This document shows, one piece after another, positions 46,967 to 57,300 of a stretch of DNA of 64,000 nucleotides. Under the pieces are notes generated by a model. It worked only from the letters and a program-made list of their open reading frames with translations. It did not search any database and was not told the DNA's origin. This DNA comes from Anaspis maculata. Its lineage: Eukaryota; Arthropoda; Insecta; Coleoptera; Scraptiidae. The position numbers and the translations under genes were made by a program. The first letter of the stretch is position 1. Each line of letters begins with the position of its first letter. The stretch is from positions 7,568,753-7,632,752 of the forward strand of contig OX421965.1 of assembly GCA_949128115.1 (NCBI GenBank), written 5' to 3'.

Positions 46967-47517
46967 ATACAGGGTGATTCAAAAATGGCGCATTTCCTCT
47001 CGTATACGTTATGGGAGACGTTGGCGGAGCACGGAAAAAATAGTAAAAAAAAATTGGCTCGTTTCTCTTTCGAGATATGAAGAGGTGAAGTTGAGAATTC
47101 AACTTCTTCAGTTTGCATGATTTTGAAGCAAGGCATTGTTAGTCGCGAAGAATCACATGCCTTTAGTAGTTCCCGAATAAAAATTTCTCTTGCAATTGAG
47201 ATTTGAGTCGTATTTTTGAATTTTAAAATCCGTCTTCCACCTCAAAAGTGCCGTGAAAATACATTCGGCAAGTATGCTTGGTATGGTATGGCAGGTTCTA
47301 CGGAGTTTCCAGGGTAACAATACATTTATGCTATTGTAATGCAATGTACCTCTTTGATCTGAAGGTGCCAGATAGGTACTAATGCGATGCTGCCAGATTG
47401 AACAGATTTGTTTTTGTTGATAACTCGCAAATCAAAGTCGATTTTTTTTTCATGCTCCGTTAACGTCCACTATAACGTGCCCGAAAGGAAATGCGCCATT
47501 TTTGAATCACCCTGTAT
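46967..47517. mobile_element. TIR element (551 bp) with ATACAGGGTGATTC ends
   Basis: ATACAGGGTGATTCAAAAAT followed by GGCGCATTTCCT at the left is mirrored exactly at the right over ~30 bp, with looser pairing for another ~70 bp (ACGTTAT, GGACGTT, GGAGCA). The interior is non-coding. Confidence 0.85.
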
Positions 47518-47554
47518 AGGATTCTACTCGCGGAGACTTCTTTATATTACCATT

Positions 47555-47812
47555 AATTCTACTTCCATTGCCCGCTCATTGAATAATACACTTTTATCCA
47601 ATTCTATGAATAATGCAGGCATTATCACGCGCATGCATGCCTGCATTTTTCAATAAGACTGGATAAAGCATAGTATTCTACTCGCGGGTAATGGCTATTA
47701 CTCATTCGGATGCTTTACGACATTCGCCAAGGCTCGTGTCGGCAAACTGCATCCTCATGAGTAAGAAGTAATCATTACCCGCTTGTTGAATAATATACTA
47801 TTATCACCTCCT
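47555..47812 (-). repeat. Dispersed repeat copy 3 (GGATGCAGTTTG family)
   Basis: Reverse-oriented full-length copy of the 28.1/28.5-kb repeat with the GCGGGTAATG ... CATTACCCGC internal inverted pair, TGCGCGTGATAATGC and TGGATAAAGCATAGTATTCT. Confidence 0.82.
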
Positions 47813-47814
47813 CG

Positions 47815-48425
47815 ATGTGCGAATTGAGAAATAGCTGTAACTGGACGCATCCCCAGACGTTTCTAATGCCTACTTCGATATCTACTTCTTTACTTTTCTG
47901 CTCGAATTCTTTAGTACCGTTTTCACGGATACGCTTCCACCCACCAGTCCATTTTAATGATTATTTGGAAAGCAAAGTGAGAGAGTTACTTCAATTCACT
48001 TGCCAAAGACTTCTTGAAGACCCAATCATGCAATCGATTCAACTTGTGTTACTGTAACAACCGGCGTAATACAAACACACTAACCGGCGTTTTACACTTT
48101 TACCCTTCCGCACCAAGAGCCAATAAGGTATACAGGTGGGTCCAGTTTCCTATTTTCTCGAGAGCCGTTCGACGAGTTTTTTTCTGTATGATCCTCGGAC
48201 ATATGGCGCTCTGTTAAGGCTGTATACGCAGGGTATCAATATTTCTCCCTCAGAAATGAAGTTAAAGAGATATACAGGGCTATTCAAAAGTCCGGAGCAA
48301 AATTCATGATTTTTGACCATATTTAAAAACAAGCGAATATGCCTCATGGGCATGAGGCTCAGTAGCGCACTTTCTTTTTGGAGGATTAGTGAACGCAAGA
48401 TGTTAAGTGATTAGGGTTCTACCGT
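47815..48425. other. No supported gene
   Basis: Mostly unique. A lone ATACAGGGCTATTCAAAAGT near 48271 resembles one end of the TACAGGGTG-type elements without a matching second end in reach. Confidence 0.4.
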
Positions 48426-48429
48426 CTTG

Positions 48430-48840
48430 GGCAAAAAATTGCAATATGGCGGCCAAAATATCGACAGAATCATGAAATTCGGCTTGAAAATCAAAATGAT
48501 CGTACTAGACAAGGGTAAGTTCCAAGTTTCATGAAAATCGTTCCACTAACAAGAGATTTCAATATGGCGGCCAAGATGGCGGCAGAATTATGAAACTCAG
48601 CTTGAAAATAGGAATGATCGTACGAGACAAGCGTAACTCTCAAGTTTCATGGAAATCTTTCCACTTATAAGAGATTTCAATATGGCGGCCAAGATATTGG
48701 GGCAATCATAAAATTTGGCTTGAAAATAAGAATGATCATACTAGACAAGGGTGAGTTTTAAGTTTCATGACAATCGTTCCACTAATAAGAAATTTCAATA
48801 TGGCAGCCAAGATGGCGGCCGAATTATGAAAGCCAACCTG
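48430..48840 (+). repeat. 118-bp tandem repeat, ~3.5 copies, with AAGATGGCGG motifs
   Basis: CAATATGG starts at 48442, 48560, 48678 and 48796, an exact 118-bp register. Each unit has CAATATGGC(G/A)GCCAAGATGG or a variant, GAATCATGAAA, GCTTGAAAAT, AATGATCGTAC and AGTTTCATG. The AAGATGGCGGC core matches the consensus bound by YY1/Pho-type zinc-finger proteins; that is a sequence resemblance only. Confidence 0.9.
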
Positions 48841-48845
48841 CCTAT

Positions 48846-49109
48846 TTGGTCCTTGAGGACCTAAGCTATCCACCGGATAAAGTTCAATCTTCAACGGCTG
48901 TAGCTTTATTTCCCGAGGAGAAGTTCAACTTCATCGAAGTGCACAGGAGATCTCTGTTTTTTGAGAATAATGATAACGATGTATGGATAACAAAAATAGT
49001 GCCCATTGGCCACCCTTGGAGACATCAGCTATTAATCGGAAAAAAGTTCCAAGACTCTTGTTTCAATTCTCGAGAAGGAGTACAGCGTCTTAATTTCTGC
49101 ACGGACTCG

Positions 49110-49164
<55 letters not shown>

Positions 49165-49175
49165 CGGCCACATAA
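48846..49175 (+). other. Open frame ending in a GACA microsatellite, not called as a gene
   Basis: A 109-codon frame follows the 118-bp array. Its first ~85 residues are unremarkable (PEEKFNFIEVHRRSLFFEND-like) and its end is a (TDRQ)n run translated from the microsatellite. It may be the 3' part of the repeat element that carries the array. I recognise no domain. Confidence 0.25.
49108..49160. repeat. (GACA)n microsatellite
   Basis: About 13 perfect GACA tetranucleotides. Confidence 0.95.
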
Positions 49176-49462
49176 GCGTCATTCTGTTACTTATATAAAA
49201 AAATGTGCTCCAACTGATTTCGACCTCCTGAACACGAATATCGGGTTCACTTTTGAATTGGAACATTTCTTTTTTATCGAAAAACCGAAAAAATGGTAGC
49301 CTTGTCACATGATTTTTAGTGATACCTACCTACTTTTTTTTTGTTATTGAGCGAACATGTTTCGTAATTTGAGTGCCATTATCCTTCAGGTACCTAGTAT
49401 TGGCTATTTCAAAATGTTCAATTACTATTTCGGCACGTCTGATTTTAAATTTGTAGGGTCGT

Positions 49463-50185
49463 GTAATATGCGCCGAGCCGTGGCTTTGCGGCCGTTTTCA
49501 AAAATCGATAACAATTGACCTAATGGTCGGATCGAAGTGGGGTTTTTGTCAAAAGAAAGTTCAAATTGTTCTCTAAATATAATGCCGTACATGCAGTGAT
49601 GTATTTCATTAAGAAATTGTAGTTGCCTGCATATCGCAACTTTCTACATCTTACCGCGAATGCCAGCACTTGATCGGCGAAGCCGCCCTACACCAAAATG
49701 TTATTTTTGTAATTGTTCATGATTATTTCGGCAAAATTTTTCTTGATTCGCGTACCAAGGCCATGAGCTACCCATTCGAGTTGAAATATTTTCTGTATTG
49801 AATTTCGTTTTGTTCGGAGGAAAGGATATCAAGCACCAGCAAGCAACGAATAAATCATTTGCGGCCGAGCCGTAGTTTCGGAGTCATGTTCAAAAATTAA
49901 TAACTACTAATCGGCACCTCGCACCGATGTGAAATTTTCATTAAAATAAAGTTCAAATCATCCTCTAAATATAACTCCGCATATGTATTATGGTAAAATG
50001 ATAAGATCGAGTACTTCCTCGCATGTGATAACTTTCGAGATCAGGCCGGCTTCTGAAATGCAGCATTCAACGGCGATGCCGCGTCACACTAAATTGTTAT
50101 TATTGTCATTGTTTATTATTATTTCGTCAAGATTTTTCTTGGTTCGGGATACAAGGTCATGAGCTACCCAATGGAGTAAAAATTT
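49463..50185 (+). repeat. Two tandem copies of a ~392-bp unit
   Basis: GCCGAGCCGT(G/A)G, AAAGTTCAAAT(T/C), CTCTAAATATAA, ATGCCG(C) and GGT(C)ATGAGCTACCCA occur in the same order ~392 bp apart (for example 49473 against 49864). Divergence is substantial. The second copy is followed directly by a GACG microsatellite. Confidence 0.78.
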
Positions 50186-50217
50186 TTCGCAAAAACCTTT
50201 TCGTCTAGGACTAGATG

Positions 50218-50276
50218 CGGGGACGGACGGACGGACGGACGGACGGAAGGACGGACGGACGGACGGACGGACGGAC
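50218..50276. repeat. (GACG)n microsatellite
   Basis: About 14 GGAC/GACG units with one GGAAGGAC interruption. Confidence 0.95.
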
Positions 50277-50320
50277 AAAGCGAGGACAAAAGCGCCTTCC
50301 CGTTTGGAGAAGTGCGCTAA

Positions 50321-50701
50321 AAAAACGCTCAAATAGGTTGATTTTTAAAAACGGTAAGTCGTTTTTCCATGATTCGTGTCATGATCTATCATCAACCCCT
50401 TAACCCCCAGCCACCCTTGGTATTTTTTTAATCGCATCCTATGGCTTATGGGGGCTCGTTGGAAAGCTTGTCAAAAACTGTATTCAGATCTAACATTGAA
50501 AATGGTTGGACGCTTTCCAACGAGCCCCCACAAGCCATAGGGTGCGATTAAAAAAAATACTTGAACTAAAAAATACTAGATACTAGGTGGCTGGGGGTTA
50601 AGGAGTTAACGGTAGATTATGACACGTATCATGGAAAAATGACTTAATTAAATGACCTCGTAAATGACTGTTTTTAAAAATTGACCTGTTCGAGCGTTTT
50701 T
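50321..50701. mobile_element. Inverted-repeat element (381 bp)
   Basis: AAAAACGCTC at the left end mirrors GAGCGTTTTT at the right. The arms share TGATTTTTAAAAAC, TTTTTCCATGAT, CTTAACCCCCAGCCACC, ATCGCA(T/C)CCTATGGCTT and GGGGGCTCGTTGGAAAGC. The loop is ~50 bp near 50500. Confidence 0.88.
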
Positions 50702-50968
50702 CCAGAAAAGATATGGTAAGAGATTATGAGTTTTTTTCTAGACTTTTGAGTAACCCTGGGGTTTTGCAAAACTTCATGGTGAAGCGTTCGATACTGTTGG
50801 ACTGAAAACTCGAAAAACTGTTAGAGTGGCATCACAATATTTGAAAAATACAGACATAAAAACTCTTGATTAAAAGTATTTTCAGTCAAATCTGTTTCAT
50901 TGGCAAGTACCCCATTGTTTGTGTTTCGCCCCCGGTCCGCATGGGACATAACGCTTGAGTTTTGATCC

Positions 50969-51341
50969 CGCAAAATATCCCAACAAGTATGGTGGGGTGG
51001 TTTTTGGGAGCGACTTGTCAAAACTGTGAAGAATTGCCTGAAATTCGCTCTGGGAAAGTCTTTAGTCAGCATCGACGAACTTCGCACGATCCTGACTGAA
51101 ATCGAAGCAACGGCCCTTGACCTACATCGATGATGATAACGACAACTTGTCAATTTTGCCTCCATCAAGATTCCTCTTGGGATATCAACGCCATTGTCTT
51201 CTACCCCAGGTGGAACTGATCAACGCAAAACGAGAAGATATTCTTCATAAATGGAAAAATTCGTGTCTGTTAAATCGATTCCGCTGTCGGAGCAAAGTAT
51301 TTTGCACAGGAAGTTCATTTTTACTTGTTCATAATCTTTAA
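50969..51341 (+). pseudogene. BEL/Pao-type retrotransposon integrase fragment, frameshifted
   Basis: Frame 1 (50969-51130) reads KISQQVWWGGFWERLVKTVK, then a basic segment and IDELRTILTEIEA. Frame 2 (51117-51341) reads LTYIDDDNDNLSILPPSRFL LGYQRH and a short basic tail. In BEL/Pao elements these are contiguous: a WWGGFWERLV segment, a helix ending in EIEA.LNSRPLT, then YVDDD..D...LTP..FLIGR. Here the join has lost a few residues and shifted frame, upstream integrase and RT are absent, and no LTR is recognised. It is a dead fragment. The minus-strand ORF over the same bases is a shadow. Confidence 0.72.
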
Positions 51342-51459
51342 ATTTTGGCGTTTTACGACTTACGTATAGCCCGCACGCCGCTACTGGATTTCAAAATGGC
51401 AACGTCAAGAACTTATTGACAGTTCAAACACCAAACCTGGAAAATTCAAGGAAAATCCT

Positions 51460-53580
51460 GATATGCGAGGCCCATCTTGTATCTTCAAGTGTCGTTTGGA
51501 GCCCCACTGAGCCCTATTAAACCCCATCATGTCGTCTTGTGTTATTCGAGGCCCTATCCTTCTTTGTATCTACAATGTAGAATTTTGAGCCCTGCTGAGC
51601 CCCGTTGTGTCTTCAACTGTCATTTGGAGCCCGATTGAGCCCCGCATTGCCTTCTGGTGTCATTGGAAGCAGTATCCATCCTTAATTGTATCCACATTGT
51701 AGCGTTTCAAGCCCTGCTGAGCCTCTTGTTCTAGTAAGCCTTGTGTCTCTTTGTGTCTCCATGTGTTGAGCGGAGTCCTATACAGAGCCCCCTTGTGTTT
51801 GCAAGTATTTTTGGAGCCCTAGTGAGCTCCGGCAGATCTTTTTGTTATATTCAAACCCCTATCTTCCCTTTTCGTCTACATTATAGCGTCCCAAACCCTG
51901 CTGGGTCGCCTTATGCCCTAAATGTCGTTCGAAGCCCCATCAAGTCCTGTTAAGCCTTCTTGAGTTATTCTAAGCCGTATCCCTCCTTGTGTCAACATTG
52001 CAGTCTTGTAAGCCCTGCTGAGCTCTGTTGTGTCTTAAAATGTCGTCTGGAGCCCCACAGAACCCCATTAAGCCCTGTTATGTCCTCTTATATGTTATTC
52101 GAAGCCCTATTCCTTCTTGTGTGTAATTATATACATTTTAGCGTTCAAAGTCCTGCTGATTCTCTTTGTCTTCTCAAGTGTCTTTGGAGCCCTGATGAAC
52201 CTCTTTGTGGCAAAAAAAAGAGTTTTGAGCTCTAGTGAGCCACGTCAGGCCTTCTTGTGTCACCCAAAGTTCGATTCTCCCTTGTGTCTACACTGTAGCG
52301 TTTTAAGCTCTGCTGAGCTGCATTGTGCCTTCAACCGTCGTTTGGAGCCTCTATAAAGCTCCATTAGGCCTCGCTTTGCTCTTTTGTATTATGCGAAGCC
52401 CTATCCCTTGTTGTGTCTACACTTGAACGTTTTGATTCCTGCTGAGCCCCTTTGTGTTTTCAAGCGTCGTTTGGAGCCCTAATCAGCCTTATTGTGTCTC
52501 CAAGTTTCGGCGGGAGGCCTAGTGAGCCCTGTCAGGCCTTCTTATGATATTCAAAGCCGTATCCTCCACCGTGTCTACATTGTAGCGTCTTGAGGCCTGC
52601 TGAGCTTCACAGTGTCTTCAAGTGCCTTTTGGAACCCCGATAAGCCCCCTTGTATCTTCAAGTATCATTTGAAGCCCTGACGAGCCTCCATGTTTTCTCA
52701 CTGTTCCTGAACCTGAGGAATCTTTCTTGTGCCTACCCAGAGGTTTCTCAGCGCCCCATCAAGCCCACCTATGTCTTCAAGCATATTTTGAAAACCTACT
52801 GAACCTCCTTGTGTTTTCCAAGTATTGTTTGGAACCACAGCGGGCCCCATCAGGTATTTTTATAATATTCAGAGCCCTATACTCACATGTGTCCACATTG
52901 TAGCGGTTCAAGCCCTGCTGAGCACCCTTGTGTCTTTGTCGTTTGGACCCCCCTTATAACTTCATCAAGCCCCGTCTTGTCCCCTTATGTTATTCAAAGC
53001 CGTATCGCTCCTTGTGTCTACATTGTAGTCTTCAAAGCCCTGCTGAGCTCTGTTGTGTCTTCAAATGTCGTTTGGAGCCTTATTGAGTCCCATTAAGCCC
53101 TGTCATGTTCTCTTATGTTATTCGAAGTGTCTACACTATAGCGTTTGAAGACCTGATCAGCCCTTTTCTCTCTTCAAGTGACTTTGAGCCCTGGTAAGTC
53201 CCTTTGTGGCTCCAACTCGGACCCCAAAAAATGCTGAGAGCCCTAGTGAGCCCCGCCAGGACTTCTTGAGTTATCCAGAGCTTGATTCTCCCTTATGTCT
53301 ACGCTGTAGCGTTTCAAGCTCTGCTGAACCACTTCATGTCTTCAAGTGACGTTTGGAGCGCTGGTAAGCCCCCTTTTGTCCCGAAGGGTCATTTAGAGCC
53401 CGATTGAGCCCCATCAGGCTTTCTTGTGATGTACAGAACCCTATCCCCCTTGTGTCTACAATCTACATTGTAGCGTTTTAAGCCCTGCTGAGCTCCATTG
53501 TGTCTTCAGGTGTCATTTGGAGCCCCATTGATCCCCGTCATGCCTCTCTGTGTTATTCGAAGCAGAATCCACCCTTATTA
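51460..53580 (+). repeat. GAGCCC degenerate array with higher-order structure
   Basis: More than 2 kb of the family seen at 4.4-10.1 kb. Monomers of ~40 bp are grouped into blocks of about 115-185 bp. A typical block holds GTGTCTACATTGTAGCG, TTCAAGCCCTGCTGAGC, a (T/G)TGTGTCTTCAAGTGTCGT segment, TTGGAGCCC and TATTCGAAGCCCTATCC. CTGCTGAGC-type anchors fall near 51595, 51713, 51898, 52013, 52152, 52309, 52438, 52596, 52914, 53038, 53318 and 53482. No coding content; all ORFs are by-products. Confidence 0.82.
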
Positions 53581-53587
53581 TATGTAG

Positions 53588-53662
53588 CATGTCCGGCAAA
53601 GAATTGTCCAAGGAATGAATTGTCCAGCGCAGAATTTTCCAGCGAAGAATTGTCCAGAGTTA
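53588..53662 (+). repeat. GAATTGTCCAGCG short tandem block at array end
   Basis: Four variants of (A)GAATTGTCCA(G/A)(C/G)G occur in tandem directly after the GAGCCC array. This resembles in position and general form the CAACTTGACGC blocks bordering the other array (shared TTGTCC word). Confidence 0.65.
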
Positions 53663-53721
53663 AAGCCTCGCTTGAAGCAAATCTTCAAACGTTTGCTGTG
53701 TGTTGAAAACAGGGATCGTTA

Positions 53722-53906
53722 AGGGCCTGCCACACGCACATATTATACTTCGCGCTTACTTGTGCAAACTGGCATGTATCGGGAAGCCCGTGCGTGTGGA
53801 CGACAAAACGGTAGCACGTGCAAGCCACTTAAGTGTTCCGTATTACTTGCGCAAATTATACCGTACAAGTAAGCGCGAGGTAAAGCTTGTGCGTGTGGCA
53901 GGCCCT
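53722..53906. mobile_element. 185-bp MITE with TTA target duplication, upstream of the channel gene
   Basis: The ends AGGGCCTGCCACACGCACA and TGTGCGTGTGGCAGGCCCT are perfect inverted repeats. TTA flanks each side (53719-53721 and 53907-53909). Internal pairing continues (CTTCGCGCTTACTTG with CAAGTAAGCGCGAGG). PIF/Harbinger-type mobilisation is inferred from the duplication. Its right end is ~100 bp from the ATG at 54007, so it may lie in the promoter or 5' leader. Confidence 0.9.
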
Positions 53907-54006
53907 TTAGCTGAAGCATAACAGGTCCCGCCGCGCACCTGACAACCGACTATGACTACCATGACGGTAATGTTGTTTACAGTTGTTCCCTGGTTATTGT
54001 TGTACG

Positions 54007-54386
54007 ATGTCAAGAAGAAATTCGGAAGTCTCTCGGCTGAGAAAAGTCTCTGATGAGGACTCAGCTAGGATAGTAGAGACTATAGTCAGCTTGTCTGACG
54101 TGGAGAGAACAGAACCTTTGGAACTAAAAGAAAAATACGAAGGGAATGTCAACAAAGGCGTGCCGGACCATGACTGCGGCCTACCCCTTTACGAACACGG
54201 CATTGTCCGTTACATCAACAGCGGCCTCTTTGTGGAGTTGCGGAGGAAGCTGAAGAAACTGACCATGGTCAGCTCCAAGGATCAACACAGCAGGGCCTTG
54301 TTCAAGTCAACCTATCAGATCAAACAAGAAGAAAAGAAACACCTTCAAAAATTTTACTACATGATCCATCCGTTCAGCAAAGCAAG
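54007..54386 (+). CDS. Channel exon 1: cytosolic N-terminus
   Basis: Residues 1-126 plus two bases of codon 127. Starts MSRRNSEVSRLRKVSDEDSA, which is hydrophilic and Ser/Glu-rich. The segment GLFVELRRKLKKLTMVS and the end MIHPFSKA correspond to the conserved region just before S1 in HCN-like channels. Donor GTAATT at 54387. The following intron is 65 nt. Confidence 0.9.
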
Positions 54387-57300
54387 GTAATTGGTTCAAT
54401 CAGTAATTCATTCATAATAGGCACAGGTACACCTGTTCGGGTTTTTCACAGATTTGGTTGGGAGACGGCCATGATTTTTGTGTATTTTGCACAGCTCATA
54501 CTGATTCCGTTCGAAATTAGCACCGTACACTCGCACAGTATAGTTTATCCTAATTTGGTCCTCGACGCGGTATCTTTCGTAGATATCGTACTCTTCTTCC
54601 GCACCGGCTACCTCGACAAGAAACAGCAAAAGGTGATCATGCGGCCGAAAACAGTTGCAGTGTAAGCCTACCGAAAAAAATTGACTTCATCGCCGCCAAC
54701 ATTCACATTTTTCAGTCGTTATCTGAAGACTTACTTTTTCGTTGACCTGATGTCATCGATACCGTTCAGTTTTGTGCTGCACATACGGCATTCATGGTCT
54801 CACCTCTGGCCGCTCAAATTACTGATGATCTTCAAACTGGGACGCATTACGAAAATGATCGGTTACTTGGAGAAGTTTTGCGAGGTATGCGGCAGTTGGC
54901 AGTTCGTTTCAAATAGGCGCAAATGGGAGAGAATCCCAGAAATCTGGAGAGAAATTTACCTATTCTGCTTGCTGTTTTGTTTGGTTCGGTGTCAGAGGGC
55001 ATACCCACTGATTTTGCACCTCCGTGCAGGATCGGTGTTGGCCAGTTCGCCACAATCTTGGAATAATGGTTGAAAAAATCGACTAATCCCAACTAAGTCC
55101 TACCACCCCTGGCAGCCTGGCACCCAGTCATAAGTCAGAATATGGCAGAACTTTTCCTTTAGATTTCTGGCCCACCTCCAATGTAGGTATCTGTCGAGTA
55201 GTCCAGAATGAGTCTTTATAGAAACATGTTTACATTACTTCTGATTTTCCAGCACAATAACATTTGGAGTTACAACTTGAAAGTGATGAATTTTGGAATT
55301 TGCTCCGTATTGGTATTGATGTGGGTAACTGCAATCGAGAACCTCTTGCTAGAGACCACTCATTATTATCCGCCAGAATCGACTCGAGCAGAATTAAACT
55401 ATTTGGAGCAATTGTTGGAAAGTTGTTTCTTGGTTACCGTAAGATTTATGCTGGTCGGTTTAATCAAATCCGCAGATACCAACGGCGAAAGAGTGAAGCA
55501 AGCAGTCGGTCTATATTTGGGTGGCGTAATCAACCTGATCATTCTCGGTTTGGAGTTTAACGTTATCCACAATCAAATCAACAGTTTCCCTTTCAGCTCA
55601 AATAATACAAATTTACAACAGACATTCGAGTGCCAGAAACAAGTACGACAATTTGATGCAGCAAATATGCGAATACATGAAGTACAAGGAGCTGCCGCAG
55701 CGACTGAGGGACAAAGTCTTCAGATACGTCGATTTCAAATTTCAAAAGAACGTCTTCAAAGAAACCGACGTATTCAACACGCTGTCTTCGAGACTGAGAG
55801 ACGTAAAATGTGATTTGAAGTTGTATAGAAGGTGAAATATCAGAACTTTGTTCTGCTGCAGGAAATTTCGCTGCACAACTGTAAAAAGCTCGTGGAAAAA
55901 GTCAACTTCTTCCAAGACGCACCTATAACGCTCATTCTGCGTCTTGTCACAAAAATGAAATCCGAAATTGTTTTGCCCAATGACGTAATAGTCCAGGCTG
56001 GGATTGCAGGAAATGCAATGTACTTCATTCATTTGGGAACCGTTGCTGTGTACGCCAGCAATGGAAAAGAGGTGAGTTTTCGAGTTGAAAAATGATGATG
56101 CACTGGCGGAACAATCAGGGTGAAAAGAACGCATGAAGAAACGAAAAGCTGAATTGAACCTGAGATTTTTTATGGAAAACTGTTGACTGATCAGAGCTGT
56201 TGATCCTTATGGGGCGTGAATGTTCAGCTTAGCACTCACTGGAATAGATTAGGGGCTAGGAACACGATGGGTTTTTGTCCCGTCTCTGTAATTCACAGGC
56301 GTATTTTGTAACTCATCATGCACGAAGTCCGTAGGCTATCTATGATCCTTAGCCCAGTATATTCACCTCCGGTTAAGCTTGCCCTACAGATAAATTCCTA
56401 TAAGCCGTTCACTTTTCATTGTCAGTAGAATGACTTTTTGAATCAAAAATACAGTGACAAGCTGGGGGGGCTACGGCTGCGGCTGATGGCACCTGCAAAT
56501 TTTTGGAGCGAAACTATCAGCGACCGTCAGCCGTATCCTCCCAGAGCTCCAGCTTGTCACTTTATTTTTGCTCCAAAAAGTCATTCTACTGAAAACAGAA
56601 GGTGAACGGGATATAGGTTACAATTGCTGCAACAATCGAAATCAACAAATTCAACTGCCAGGCAGAGTTAACCAAGAGATGAGAATACTGGCCCTTAGTG
56701 TTTGATAATCTCAAAATGCATATACATATGTCACCCTGATGACAATTCAAACAACACTCTTGTCAAATCTCCAAATCTGACAGTAGAATCGATACCGGCC
56801 TGGGAGGATATAAGAATAGGGAGGGAAGGTGTGCGAATGACCTTGTAGCCACTCAACTGTCATATCTGCTCATGAACTACGCCCAATTACCGGATCTAGT
56901 TGCATGATTTTTCGACAAATTATCCTGTGACTTGAATTTATTAACGCATGTCAATAAAAATTTCTGAGGTTTTGCTTGTGGAGCTCAAGCTTTTGGCTGC
57001 GGGCTTTCTTTCTGGATTTCAAATGTTGCTTTGGATATTCGACTTGAAAAAGACTACCAGATCCACAAAGGTTTCACAAACATAACCTACAAAACGGTGC
57101 GATTTACCTATCAGTGTGTCTTATTCAGGAACACGGCCCGCCAGCTGATCGGTGGAGAAGGCCGGGGTTCTTAAGATGGTCAGGGGCGCCACAGTATTGT
57201 GAGCCGAATTCCCAAAAACAATTAGAGTACCAAACAATGACTAATACAATACTGGAGATAAAACAAAGTTTGGATTATGAATACAAAATTTACAAAAGGC

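Noticed and set aside
55208..55813. 201-codon continuous ORF through the channel region
   Set aside because: It reads through the short S6 intron and then out of frame across the C-linker. The true C-linker is in another frame, so the ORF is a mixture.
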